64,000 bases of DNA, taken from Margaritispora aquatica. Taxonomy: Eukaryota > Ascomycota > Leotiomycetes > Helotiales > Discinellaceae. A model generated the notes under the pieces. It was not told where the DNA came from and ran no database searches. It saw nothing but the letters and a program-made list of their open reading frames with translations. The DNA lies in NCBI GenBank assembly GCA_007644065.1, contig VJWN01000003.1:1116001-1180000 (forward strand), given 5' to 3'. The position numbers were made by a program, and so were the translations under genes. This document shows, piece after piece, positions 34,016 to 45,260 of this stretch; the first letter of the stretch is position 1, and every line of letters begins with the position of its first letter.

Positions 34016-35958
34016 GCACACACCAGGATACTAGGACAAAGCTACCTAATTCATTTAACCTGTCCGAAAACTACGGTGGTATTCAAAATTTGCTAGATGC
34101 CAGTAGCAGCGCCAATAGAGACACACCTTATTACAGTGTATAAACACATCTTATCACTATGCATTGCTTTTGACCTGAGCTTTGGTTCTGAATATATGCT
34201 CAAACTTGGATTGATTGGACATCGATAAACCAAGGTCTATATTCCACTTACAGATGTGAAAACAGGACAGAGTGGTAACGACTTGAATGGAGTCAAGGAG
34301 GAGAATTGTCTCAGCATCAACAAGGCAAGAATATGTTGTAAGAATATGTTGTAAGGTGAAAGAGCAAGAAATGTATCCGTACATTAAGATAATTCAAAGA
34401 ACCGACAAAGAGCCTGACTAAACTGACATTCCATGCTAATTAAATTGCCCCTGTGGACATTGAGAACATTAAGGAAGGTGTAAACTGATACGCCTATCAG
34501 ATAAATATATAAGCGAATTGAGATCAAAAATGGCTTCAGAGAACTCTTTTCTGAGGGCTAGCAAAGATCGGGAACTGGAGGTAGCATAAGGAAAGTATAG
34601 CAGACCTTAAGGGAGATAAAATTCGCCTCTTGTATGCTAAAGATAGGCTTCCTAATGCATGCTCAGGAAGCTCACTCTTGGCTCAGGTTAAAGCAGCCAT
34701 GCTTAGGTCCAGGTACAAATACAAAAACAGCGAGAAAAAGAGGCTTAGTACAACATATATGGTAATCTTTGGGGTAAGTAATCCTTTCTCTGATGTGCCC
34801 CACGACATCGATAACATGTTCCAGGAGAAGCGTGGTGACGAAAGAGAAGAGAAAGAAAGAGAAAGAAGGTCTTTAAAGCTTTACTCAACCCAGGGCGGAC
34901 TACGCAATATCTCTTGAGTCTGGGGTTGTTGATAGTAACCGTCGACAGATGCAGTGGACAGATACATGCTTGTCGATGCACGACATCGGCAAACACATTC
35001 TCACGCTCCTTCCGCAAGCTCGTGAAGAGCGTAGCGTCTCGATAGACTCTTCACGAGTTTGTTCCCTCAATCAAGACTAATCGAAGTTCGTCGTTCTTGC
35101 CACGGTCATGTTACAAGGGTTCACGATGCCCCCTCCCCTCCCCCCCCAAAAGCAAGACCAAGCACCCCGCCGCTAACCCTACCACAAGAAGCTAGCTCGC
35201 CGAGGCAAGACAAGCAATATTCCCCGCAAAATCCTCGAGCTGTCAATGGACTCGTTTATTCTCGATAAATGTAAGAGGCCCCTTTCTCATGATCGACGGC
35301 AAGGAATTCTTTCATTGCTAGGCAATTGCCTCGTAACGAGGTCAACTCCGATCTATGTCATAGTCTCGAGGCGTGGTCACTCTATGATCTAAATTAGCTA
35401 AGTATAACATGAGTACGCATGAATGCCAAACATTAAGTGTAGTTAGAATATCAGTATTAATAAGGTTTGGAACAAATGAATACATTGTCGTCGAAATTTA
35501 CTTGTCGTTCGCTCACAGACACGCAATTGTCCATGTAAAATAGCTAGCAGTTCTGTATCACAGATCCATAGCAGTTTAATAGATGTCTTGCTACTTGCTT
35601 ACTACTTTGTGAGTCATTACTATGACTGGAATTATACGTCCTTAGCGGACAGAATAGAGGCTCATTATCATGGAAAATTCGAGCACATAGAGCAATTACG
35701 GTAGAGAATTAAGTAGATGGGTCTGCTTTAATTTATATCTTTGCTTCACATTGGCTCAAGTAAGACCCAGAATACGGTGATTTTTTTGGCGTCGATCAAA
35801 TACGCTTCAAGGATTTGCTGTAAGCTACTGCAAGCCGACATGCCCTTCAAATCAAATCAAAGCTCGGTTATGTTATGCTGGCCCAAAATTCTTTCACCAT
35901 TTCTTCAGAGCTCCCAGATGTTTTTGCGACCACGCCATATATTATATGCCAGTTCAAT
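34016..35958. other. 1.9-kb gene-poor stretch
   Basis: No supported gene. It contains a 13-bp tandem duplication (agaatatgttgta twice, about 34,326-34,353) and a perfect 11-bp inverted repeat near 35.03 kb. Several short open frames here lack splice or family support. Confidence 0.45.
35020..35058. repeat. 11-bp inverted repeat (hairpin)
   Basis: ctcgtgaagag at 35020-35030 and ctcttcacgag at 35048-35058, with a 17-nt loop. Perfect arms. Function unknown; it is not followed by a T run, so there is no reason to call it a terminator. Confidence 0.6.
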
Positions 35959-36363
35959 TCACCTGTTAGAAACATGCTCGACACCTCCATCAGGAGCTGC
36001 AGTCCACGAACGCTCACGAGTCCAGGTCAAACAATTCTTGCTCTTCTTGCTACCACACTTTCCACATTCCATCTTTCCATCTGTATTGTGTGCGCCGCAC
36101 TGTAGAACAGTCAGAATGTTTCCTAACTTAGATCTAGCACCCGTGCTGCGTATGCACTTTATGTTCCCAATGTAACTTGAGATACTTACGTTCAGACCCT
36201 TCCTGGAAACCTTGCCGTCGCAGACCCAGAACTTGGCAATCTTTGTCTCCAGAATAACAGGATCCGCGACATGCTTCTTGGCGTTGAAATCAGGCTTGTA
36301 GATGATGGAACGCTTGAAATCGACCGTCGAGACAACAATCTCAGGGAGTCGTGGCGTAACCAT
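35959..36363 (-). CDS. small protein of the local cysteine-module family
   Basis: Exons 36190-36363 and 35959-36099, phase 0, 104 residues. The first exon ends with KFWVCDGKVSRKGLN. The second opens exactly at a Cys: C-x10-C-x2-C (CGAHNTDGKMECGKC), where the usual His is replaced by Ser (GSKKSKNC). This exon layout is the same as in the plus-strand genes at 37.3-40.4 kb. There is no signal peptide. The cysteine pairs suggest a small zinc-binding fold (inference); the function is unknown. Confidence 0.62.
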   Translation of the reverse strand: MVTPRLPEIVVSTVDFKRSIIYKPDFNAKKHVADPVILETKIAKFWVCDGKVSRKGLNVSISSYIGNIKCIRSTGARSKLGNILTVLQCGAHNTDGKMECGKCGSKKSKNCLTWTRERSWTAAPDGGVEHVSNR

Positions 36364-37293
36364 TTTTGCGTGGTATAATGAATATGACAGTGTGGAGATC
36401 TATAGATCTGAATGCTTTGATATCCGGAGCCTGGAGAAATTGAAGGGATTGTGATTGGAGAACTGTTGTGTGGTGTTGGTGAAAATAAAGTGCGTCGACT
36501 TTTGACCGCGCTAAAGTACAACGGGCAATTCTAACAAGAACAAAAATTCAACTCTGGACTACAGCTAAGCTAATTAATCAGTAGCACTAAGCAACAACAG
36601 CTTTTGTGGTCAGGCTGGCGGGTAAAGCGTGCGACCTGTTTTTGAGCCAAACTTCAATCTGTTGAGTTCTCGTACCAAGTCTAGCTATCCAATTATTTAT
36701 TTGAAATTCCCAAAACACTCAGAAGTTTGCAAAAGATCCTATAGCAATACATCAGATGGAAGAACCTCTTGAATCCCCAATTTTGGCGAGTAACGTATTG
36801 CTGAAAGTCAAGGAAAGAGCGCCCACGGCATTATCCTGACCAGGCAACTTGATTCTCCTAAAGTAATAAAGACATGTCTCAGTAGAAAATGAGGTGGCTT
36901 CATATGGCAGCTTCCTCTTTTGATTGCAGGTTTGCTACTCCAGGACAGACTCAATCCACTTTTCCTTCAAGAGAACGGCAATCGAAACTGTGAAGATCTC
37001 AGCGACTTGTTAACCGTGTCAATCCATTAATACGAGATTCAATATTCTTCGGGGCCACTCCCAAAACATGGCTACTTCTTAAGCAGTACATTCTCACACG
37101 TTATCGAATTTGTTTTGCGCAGGTGAAGCATCTACGAGCATTCTCAGCAATGGCAAAGGTAAACATCCATACCGAACTCAAGTACGCTAACTACTGTGGT
37201 TGGTACTGCGATAACAAAACTTAGTTTGGCAAAGATCGGGTACTTGCGCTTAGTTTAGCTATTTCGATTTTGTACGGTGCAGCTAACAAACAT
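36364..37293. other. intergenic, possible upstream exons of the next gene
   Basis: Between a minus-strand and a plus-strand member of the same module family. Near 37,190 one frame reads YCGWYCDNKT, reminiscent of the W-x-C half of the module, but it runs into a TAG without a usable donor. No exon is called. Confidence 0.35.
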
Positions 37294-38018
37294 AGTGTCT
37301 GAAGTACAACGCACCCAGTGATAAACCATGTCAACGGTGCCAACAAGCGAGGCGAAGCAGTAGTGTTCAAGATACAGATCCATCTCCTTTGAGCCAGAAG
37401 CTACCGTTTGGTGACTGGATCTGCTGTTCGTCTTTGGATAATGTAGCCACGCACCAAAAGGTAGGCGTCCCATCTGTCAAATTTCCTTCAAGAGCTTATA
37501 TTCTCAGTGTCAAAAACGAAATCCATCTTGGGCAACGGTCTGTTCAACTTGCAATCATCAACAGTGTGTGGAGTGTGTGGGTGGAAAGAGCACTCGACCA
37601 AAGCCAATGCTGCCACATATTGAAAATGAAATCCAGCAAATTCGACAGGAATTCCGTGAAGAGGTCATCAACTGGATGTGTTGCAATGGTTCACGGGGCT
37701 TTATTGCAAAATGGGATGCCAAAATTGTGAGATTGCTGTCTGAACAAAACTCCTGCTTGAGATCTTGATTTATTTCAGTGTAAATTCGAGAACACCGCGC
37801 ATGAAGAATATTGTATCAAATGTGGTCATAAGTTGTGTGTTGGCTGTTTCTGGGTAGAAAAACTCGGTTATGGAAGGGAGAGCAAAAAAGGCAAAACTAA
37901 GAGAGAGGATGTCAAACATGTTCAGGGTCAAGTACGTCAAGGAATCAAAAGTGCTCCGTTGCTAGGATTTCCCCCGGTGGCAAGATTTCAAATGGTAGCC
38001 AAACGAAATCGCGAATGA
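37294..38018 (+). CDS. multi-module Cys-rich protein, 5' end unresolved
   Basis: Exons 37294-37460, 37565-37726 and 37779-38018 join in phase 0; the true start must lie upstream, or a later Met at 37607 is used. Each exon opens with Cys after an AG. Exon 1 reads CLKYNAPSDKPCQRC (C-x10-C-x2-C) and then DWICCSSLDNV. Exon 2 opens CVEC and contains VINWMCCNGSRG. Exon 3 opens CKFENTAHEEYCIKCGHKLC followed by VGC, the complete C-x10-C-x2-C-x-H-x2-C-x2-C module. A Lys-rich tail follows. It therefore looks like a tandem arrangement of the same two-part module, probably zinc-binding by inference. Function unknown. Confidence 0.5.
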
Positions 38019-38111
38019 AAATGCTTTGGGAATCCAGTCGCAAGATGATTTTCTGTAAGTACTAATCTGTGAAACTGTTTATATATTCATTCAGAACGCT
38101 CACACTTTCAG

Positions 38112-38195
38112 TGCCGAAATCTCAACCCCTTAGGAACTATACATTGTGTACGATGCGAGCACCTCAAATGTATCAACTGCTCCGGTGAGAACTAA
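38112..38195 (+). pseudogene. orphan copy of the second half of the Cys module
   Basis: After a cactttcag acceptor the frame reads CRNLNPLGTIHCVRCEHLKC then INCSGEN and TAA, a perfect C-x10-C-x2-C-x-H-x2-C-x2-C. The preceding exon-like sequence ends at a gtaagt donor (38055) but does not join in phase 0, because a TGA precedes it. It may be a degenerate copy or an exon of an alternative transcript of its neighbours. Confidence 0.45.
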
Positions 38196-38460
38196 ATGAG
38201 ACTAGAATTTGGATTGGAATATCAGTGGCGAAACTTGGCTGATGGTTCCAAAACATGGATTTGTTGCCAGTACAATGAATGTCCTGGAAGCCAAAAGGTA
38301 CCTGTGAGTCTTTTACATACGAGGAATTCCAGTTGAAAACGTTAATGATTGTCTCTAGTGTGCAAGGTTAAACATTCCTGGTGCTATGAAATGTAGCAGA
38401 TGCGAGCATGAGATGTGTACGAACTGTAAACCAGCCTACTCTGGAGTAGGCAAGACATAG
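38196..38460 (+). CDS. 69-residue single-module Cys protein
   Basis: Exons 38196-38303 and 38359-38460, phase 0. Exon 1 runs from MRLEFGLEYQWRNLADGSK to TWICCQYNECPGSQKVP. Exon 2 opens CARLNIPGAMKCSRCEHEMC then TNC and ends KPAYSGVGKT. This is the minimal form of the local family: W-x-C-C, phase-0 intron, C-x10-C-x2-C-x-H-x2-C-x2-C. There is no signal peptide. The start Met was chosen as the first in frame and could be internal to a longer gene that includes the module at 38112. Confidence 0.55.
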
Positions 38461-38798
38461 GACTTAACCACGATTAGAGTATTGTCATTGTATTACTTCT
38501 TAGGCGGAAAAAAGAGGAAATGCTGTAGCAGGATATCCCATAAAGTAAAAGTCAGCCGTTGCTTCCTCTCGAGTTTCGAGGCCTAGCCAAATACAAGCGA
38601 GACCATTGTTTACACCTACCCATCTGCTCCCATCCCAACTTGACTTAACAACTTCTCCAACAAAACATAGTGGTAATTGATTCACAACTCAACTTCATTA
38701 TGAATTTTTGATACGCATATTCAATCTCTTGAATCACACACATTAATTCATACATACGCTACTTAATCTAGTAACTTACGTACCACCACTCATCCACG
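38461..38798. other. promoter-side intergenic of the next module gene
   Basis: 338 bp with no supported coding sequence or repeat. Confidence 0.5.
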
Positions 38799-40422
38799 AT
38801 GCCCGAATTCACCAAACTTCGCAACTTCAGCAACCTCTCCATCACCCCCAGCTTCAGCATGTCTTCCATTCGCAGCAGCATGAAGAGAGGCTCGGGATCA
38901 GATCGAACTCCCACTCGCAGCCAGGGACAAGAACCAGGCCAAGGAGGAGGAGGAAAGGAGAAGAGTCAAGGACAAGGAAGATACAGCAAGCTTATCGACG
39001 AGGTCCCAGATACTACCAATGTTTCTTTCAACAACATGGCTGAGAACGGGAACGAGAACGAGAATAAGAAGCCAATGGAGGAGAAGGGAAAGGAGAAGAA
39101 TGAGAACAAGAATATCTCTTCTACTTATGATGAGAACTTGGGCGATTACTGGACTTGTTGCCAGGAGTCTGATTTCTCGGAGGATATGGTACGTCGCGTC
39201 CAAATTTCAATTTGATTCATTATACCGCGTCGCATCGTGTCGTATCAACACCATGATGAGATTTATATTCAACTACCCCGCATTTGAAGACGAACTGTTG
39301 AACCGGTTGGCTAATGCGATGACTGTGTTTTTATAGTGTGGCAAGCGCAATTATACTGAAGTCCCTACCTGCGTCCGTTGTGGCCATTTCAACTGTGATG
39401 ACTGTGGTAAGTCTCTTTTTAAACTCGTCCGGTTATTTCGTATCTGCAGGGTAGATCTGGTCGATGTTGTACCCAAATGCTGCACATTCAACACATAGCT
39501 CTACTCCAATCCCGCATTCACTCATCTGCATCCAAACCTTTCACTCAGAACCACAAACTAACACCTCCCAGTAATCACCAGAGTCCTCACCGCACCACCA
39601 AAGTCATACCCCAAACCCAAAGACCCCAACGACACTCTCACTCGCCGGGCCTCAGTCTCGCTCAAGCGAGCCAGCTCCATTCTCAGCCCCTCCGTCTCCC
39701 TCAAGAGGGCAAGCACCATCCTCAGCCGTCGCGACTCCAACATCCGGGCTAGGAACGGAAAAGACAAGGAAAAGGAAAAGAAGGTAGCAGTAGAAAAGCC
39801 AGTCAAGCGCGAGCAAAGTGTCGTTGAGGGAGAGGAGAATGAGAAGCAGCGAGAGAGAATCCGACGCATCAGTTTGTACGATGAGGCTATTGCCGGCAGC
39901 AGTTTTTATGGCCACCCATGTATCCCAGCCCCCGAGCCCGCAAACTCGCAGCCAAACATGCAGCGCATCCAATGCATCCCTCATGCTCACGCCAACAGTG
40001 GTGATCCAAGTCCAAAGCGCTATACGCTAGTCGACGAGTTCCATCCTGGTACTTGCATCGTTCGTCGCGTTTACAGCACTAGCCGCCGTCACTCTTCAAA
40101 CCTGACCCCTAAGAAGGTCCATCCACTGATGGAGGGCGCTATCGCTGAGGTTGGTGAGAGCATCGATGCAGATGAAATTGAGACGGGTATGGCGATGGCG
40201 AGGACATCGGCTGCGCTCGCAAAAGCTTCAGGCATTCTGAACAGAGGCTTGAAGGAGATTGAGGAGCTGAAACTTGCCGGTCGTGATGTTGCAGAGGTTG
40301 GTGTTGGCAATGTCGCTGACTCAGGTGCTGGTTCTGGCACTGATGGCGTTAAGGAGATGCAAGCAGGAACCGCAAAGGACAAATACATGGGTGCGCACGT
40401 AATTCGTTGTTATGGATGGTAA
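38799..40422 (+). CDS. large member of the cysteine-module family, 436 residues
   Basis: Exons 38799-39188, 39337-39406 and 39572-40422 close in phase. Residues 1-117 are Ser/Gly/Asn/Glu-rich and disordered (SSMKRGSGSDRTPTRSQGQE). Then comes DYWTCCQESDFSEDM, a phase-0 intron, CGKRNYTEVPTCVRCGHFNC with DDC, and after the second intron a long C-terminal region. That region has repeated LKRAS phospho-site-like motifs (basic Ser sites), IRRISLYDEAIAGSSFYGHP, and an Ala-rich helical tail. The module is complete, so this copy is the best candidate for a functional gene. Function unknown; the module probably binds zinc (inference). Confidence 0.75.
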
Positions 40423-40913
40423 TTTGGATGGAGAAAGCAAGCAAGCATTACTGGTGGGACATGATTGTCAATGAACATACTGGTACAGGAAGCAAAGCGC
40501 TGCAGTGAAAAGCTCATGACTGATTAGTCAGCAGTTTGCTCGAAACTGTTGAAAGTGCAACATTGTGGTAGCATTCTGTGAAGGGAGGGTGCAGAAGTAG
40601 AACTTTTAGAACTGAGAGGGTCGCTTGAAAATCTGCATTTATGAAAGGAAGAGGCACTGATATGGTAATCTTACATTCCTTGCCGAGCACCTAACGCCGT
40701 GCATGCTGTATTTGTCTAATAGCATTCTAAGAAGCATCTCAAAAGACTTTCGCTGTATCATGCCGTTCCTATCCCTTTTTTCCTATCCCTTGTTCCGTAA
40801 CTGCTCAAAGCAGATCGTGCAATCGCGCCGTGAAAATGCTCATCAAAGAAAAAGAAAATCTCGGTCTACTTGTGACTCTCGCTCTGTAACAATATGACTA
40901 ACCTTCTCGCTTT
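40423..40913. other. convergent intergenic region
   Basis: 491 bp between the 3' ends of the module gene and the carrier-like gene. Nothing recognisable. Confidence 0.5.
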
Positions 40914-41924
40914 TTATTCCAGCTTGTTCATCAATGTCTTTCTGAGATTCTGGTTGACAACTCCGCCAATACCGAAAGCAGGGACGATTCTGCAAATTCG
41001 AGCTGCGGAGCTGATGACCCAGTTCTTCTTGATCATTTGGAAGCGATCTTGCCATCCTAGTTTGTTGCCTCGATTGTACAGATCCAAACCAAGCAGATGC
41101 ATCGGGGTGCTGAAGAGCTGAATAGCAGCCGGAGCAGCAAATTGTGCAATTGTTTGTCCGCTCAAGCTCTTTTCCAACTCTTTGCCCATGCTTCGGCTGA
41201 TGACTGGACCGAGCAAGGGAGGAACATTGAAGGAAGCGAAGATAGTCAGACAATCGCGGATAGTGAAGAGGGCGTATGAAGGTAGGGGAACCGGTCGTGG
41301 AGGACCACCTGAGCCGAACATCCGCACGAAGGCTTGGTCCTTGATCAGGCAGAGTCCTACGTTGGCGGTGGACGAAGCTGCGAACTTGGTTGTGCCGCTG
41401 GTGGTCTGCGAGGCGGGTTGGTTCTTGATGGTCGAGCTAAGCGTGTCTACTGAGTTCGCAGTGAAGTACGTGCCACCGTAGAGCATACAGATCAGGGCGA
41501 AGGGTTTGGAGAGAATGAGGGTCTGAGGACGTAGGAGGAGGGTTTTGAGGGAGTCTTTGATGGAGGCGCCTAGGGTTGCTTGACCGGATGCGTTTTGCAT
41601 TATTGCTCTATGGTTGTGGAGTGTTAGCAGAGTGCTTTTAAAAGCGAGTTCGAGTTTCTGGAGCAATACTAACTTATCAACTGAAGTGATAATGGGAGCT
41701 ACCAGAGTTGCAGCAAAGAAACCAGAGAACGCATCTGAGGCTACTCGCAGACCCAGATTCTTTGTATTCCATACTTGCGACTGCATCTCTGCAAGGGGAG
41801 CTTCAACCGCCTTTGCCATTGGCTTTAGAGGCGTTCTTTCTGGCGTCGCCATTGATTCGATCTGAGGACTCTCTTGAGCGTTTGGAGTAGCCGGCAATGG
41901 CAGGCTTGGTAATTGGGGCTTCAT
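40914..41924 (-). CDS. conserved mitochondrial carrier-like membrane protein of fungi
   Basis: The unspliced frame is 336 residues. A 66-nt in-frame intron (41608-41673, donor gttagt, branch gctaac, acceptor tag) is likely, giving 314 residues with SVDK joined to AIMQNASG. Conserved blocks: LGLRVASDAFSGFFAATLVAP, DSLKTLLLRPQTLILSKPFA, LYGGTYFTANSVDTLSSTIK, FASFNVPPLLGPVISRSMGK and FSTPMHLLGLDLYNRGN. Several hydrophobic segments suggest a multi-pass membrane protein. I recognise it as a widely conserved fungal family resembling mitochondrial carriers but without a described function that I can name. The Pro-rich N-terminus is not conserved. Confidence 0.78.
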   Translation of the reverse strand: MKPQLPSLPLPATPNAQESPQIESMATPERTPLKPMAKAVEAPLAEMQSQVWNTKNLGLRVASDAFSGFFAATLVAPIITSVDKLVLLQKLELAFKSTLLTLHNHRAIMQNASGQATLGASIKDSLKTLLLRPQTLILSKPFALICMLYGGTYFTANSVDTLSSTIKNQPASQTTSGTTKFAASSTANVGLCLIKDQAFVRMFGSGGPPRPVPLPSYALFTIRDCLTIFASFNVPPLLGPVISRSMGKELEKSLSGQTIAQFAAPAAIQLFSTPMHLLGLDLYNRGNKLGWQDRFQMIKKNWVISSAARICRIVPAFGIGGVVNQNLRKTLMNKLE

Positions 41925-43365
41925 GACATGATAGAGAAGCTAGGAACTTAGGAAAACCTAGAGTGAAGTCTCTGTTTGACGTGCTTGTGAAAAATTGAAG
42001 AATGCAGAACAATTTGTGGATTGCATGAAGCTTGAACTGCTTCTGACCCTCTGACTGACATGGCCGAAATCGCTTTCCTGCGGGATACAAAAATGTCGTA
42101 CAAAGATATTTTCTGCCTGTCGTCACCGCCTTGCGATGGGTTTGGCATGCACTCGCATTGTTTTGGGTGAATGAATACATGCACCGGATTGTCTGAATGA
42201 TGATTAAATGTCATATTTCAGATATGATGGGATTTTGAAGAAGATGGTTTTGAATGATGAGAAAGATGAGAAAGATGAGAATGATATCGAGAATTATGCC
42301 TTTTCTGATGCAGAAGAAGTAACTTTGGGGGTTGGACCCAAAATAAACATACGATTCTCGGTCAACTAGGATATCTATTGGCTGCATCTCCGCCCCTGAA
42401 CGACATATCGATGTGTAGCTTTTGTACACACATTCGGTGGTTGATAGATGATAGTTGGGATAGTTGTTACTCGATACTTGAGGTATTCAATGAATCTGAA
42501 GTACTGCGTGAAGTTTATATCCTCTACTGCTACTGCAACCTGCTGAGTTCTCCCCTACAATCAAGCATCTCCTATCTCAATCAACCAGGTCCATACGCTA
42601 TGAATAGGAATACTCCGAGGACGACATATTTCCCGCCTGGACTTCCTCCTCGGGACAGAATCAATATTGACATACAATCCTTAACCTTGCATCAAAGAGA
42701 CAACTTCAAAGCTATAACATCTCTGATATATCACCCACAAGCGAGCCAAGCTCGTAAAAAACTATCGATTCGACCTGTCGACGCCACCTCACCCCAGAAT
42801 GCATGTCTCGGGCGATCAAAAAAGCAACGCCGCAGTGAAATGTGTTGTCTCCAGCAACCGCATATGAGATATCGCATTTGCCATGTCAATAGGCGAGGCT
42901 ATATCACCCATGATATTGCTCTTTAGAGAAGCCGCATTCTTCATGCTTGTACCTTGGAAGACCCAATAGTCATGTTTTACGCATCAAGTCTTTCTTGTTG
43001 CAATCCTGGTGGACGGGGTTGGCAAGTGATGTGGTGCAAAAACATGCCCATTCTAGATAGTGTTTTTGTCGCAAAGCGTCGTTCGGACATGCTTCCGCAA
43101 GCTTGGCTGAGTCCAGAGGAGAGTTCAGCACTGCATTGTTAAATCCTAGAATTTGGTTGAGTGTAGAAATTGACGAAAAGGCCTCTGTACTTCACTGAAA
43201 ATTGGTACCCGGCCACTTGTCACCTCATCGCTCCACTGAAGTGGAAGAGTTGTGGTGTGCAGGTGAAGTTGCTATTGGCTAGGCGGAAGATGTCCAAGGA
43301 TATGACGGCCAAAGCCCTCGTTCCCACAATCATAGCGACGACAAAGTTGGATTGCAAAAGACTTT
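41925..43365. other. gene-poor stretch before the motif array, one weak ORF
   Basis: A 109-codon frame from ATG 42600 to 42926 (MNRNTPRTTYFPPGLPPRDR start, with a Cys pair in EMCCLQQP) is the only open frame of note and lacks family support. From about 42,990 degenerate relatives of the 30-bp motif appear (cttgttgcaatcctggtgga at 42,994; others near 43,065 and 43,215). Confidence 0.35.
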
Positions 43366-45260
43366 GTTGCACGTCTTCGAAGCCCTGTCAATTTGGCGTC
43401 TTTCAAAGTCCAGTCAAAAGTCAAAGAGCATGGGAAGGGTCTAACTGAAGTTGCTGGACCTAGTCTTTAACCATGCAAACATTCCAAGTATGGAAACTTG
43501 TTGCACATCTTACCAGCCCTGTCATCTTCAGCTCCCGCTGTCGATACGACTCAGGGTCGTGTTTATTGGCCAAATGGAAAGGAGATCGTTAGTCTATGTT
43601 CGCTTCTTGTCGATCTCCCGCCGAAATGCTTAAGTTAAAGCTCACTACGACTTTGCTTTCTCAATGGACTGCAATATAGGTACACAGCTAGAATTGCTTA
43701 ATAGGGGCTGTGCTATGATCCCAGAGAAACTTGGTCGCTTTTCAGCTCATACAGTAGATATGGTAGTGGAAGCGTCAACCCTACTTACTGATGCCCAACC
43801 ACTGAGACATCACCCTTGACAAAGTCCTTGGGAGAGCTTCCGTTGCAAATCGCACAGCCCTTGTTCATCTTGTCCCAGTCGTTATTCAAGCTCAAATAAA
43901 GTCTTCATCCCGTTTCGATAGAGCACAACCAAGCACGATCGAGCAATCGAAATATTTCGTTGCATATCGTTCACCCCTTGTCGCTTTAGGTCCCCTCAGC
44001 TCGCTGAAATTCCTTATTGTGCCAGCCTATTTGGCTGGTTGCTTGAAACCTTGTAAAGAGCACGAATTGGTGGATTGTTTGACTGTTTTGTTGCGTATCG
44101 TATCACCCATGTCACTCTCAAAGAGCGGCTGCTAAATACCCCCTCGTCGGTTCAAAGCCATTGGTCGGGTTCAGGCTTGAAGCTAAGCCTGTTGTCTGCT
44201 CATGAGCTGAAGTTCTGGGCACTGCTGAATTGCGTTTTGTTGCTCATCGTATATCCCCTGTCTCTTGCCAATGAAGAGCCTTTGGTGTTCTCTCGATGGG
44301 TCGTAATCGAGGATTCCACGCTGCCAAGCCAAACCGGCAAAAGGTGGACTAACTTGCAGACATCTGTTGCGCATCGCATCCCCCTTGTCAGATTTGAGGA
44401 CTACCCAAGTTTGGGTAGTTTGAAAATACCAAGTAGTATTCTTGAGCAATTCTTGGCTCAGTCACTGCTGAGAGCGTCTCGTTCGTCCTCAAAGCTACGT
44501 GGATGCAGGAATTCGTATTGCAGCAAAGGTCTTGTTGCAAATCACGTACTCACCATCTATGTGTCTTCCAATTTTGCCTCTACGGCAAGTGTTTAGATCA
44601 ATGCTCACTGAAGACTCAATGAGTTGGTGAATTGTTACACGACTCTTGCAGTATCTCGGCTATCTACATCGAAGAATGGTTAACCAGCTTCATACTTCAT
44701 ATTTGACTTGAAGAGTAGATCATAGAGCTCTTGTTGCACATCGCAATGCCCCTGCAGTCTCTTGGTATTTCCTAGTAGTCAAGGATTCAGCGACCTAATG
44801 TTATTCTTCCCAATGAGATCACAGCTTGGGTATTTGTTTGTTGCACGTCTTAATCCCCCTGTAGCTTTAGAAGCCCTCTTGGTCAGTCACTAACGACTCC
44901 AATAGCAAGGTTGTGATTGACAGTCTTGTGTTACCCTGAAGTCCGGGACAAATGAGCACTTCGAAAATGCTATGTTGCAAATCGCAATAGCCCCTGCAAT
45001 ATTGAACCCTGCCTAGTTCCTAGATTCCATCATTGAATGGCAAGACTAAGAGCATAGTTAGGTGGTTTGTTGCACGTCGGTTCATACCCTGTCAGTTTAG
45101 TCCTTCGCACCAGGACTAGCTAGTTGTACATGGATACCAGGGGTGAACACTCTAGACCCTGCGAGTGGACAGCACCATTATTCTTAAAATTATCTTCAGC
45201 TACTTAACAGGGGATCTGGAGTTTGTTGCAAATCGCAAAACCCCTGCTCGTCAAATAGGG
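43366..45260 (+). repeat. array of 13 interspersed ~30-bp motifs
   Basis: GTTGC starts at 43366, 43500, 43842, 43959, 44090, 44239, 44366, 44534, 44733, 44840, 44974, 45069 and 45225, all in the same orientation. The consensus is GTTGCAnATCG followed 4-7 nt later by CCCCTGTC. Intervals are 95-342 bp (most 95-170) and the sequences between are not alike at DNA level. In one frame most copies read [C/R]-C-x-S-x-x-P-C; in the adjacent frame all 13 read V-A-[H/N/Y/R]-[R/L/H] without a stop inside the motif. Synonymous third-base variation occurs at Ser, Pro and Ala. This points to a coding ancestry, yet intervals are not multiples of three and no full gene can be modelled. It is not a CRISPR array. 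Confidence 0.7.

Noticed and set aside
34630..34917. 95-residue charged frame
   Set aside because: Composition driven by a gaaagagaaag simple repeat; no support.
35059..35268. 69-residue Pro-rich frame
   Set aside because: Short, low-complexity, no start context or homologue in memory.
42378..42926. 182-codon frame before the motif array as a gene
   Set aside because: The start is not ATG and the first half looks random. Only the 109-codon part from 42600 is worth noting, and weakly.
43366..45260. CRISPR array
   Set aside because: The genome is eukaryotic, repeats are degenerate, spacing is irregular (95-342 bp) and no cas genes are present.
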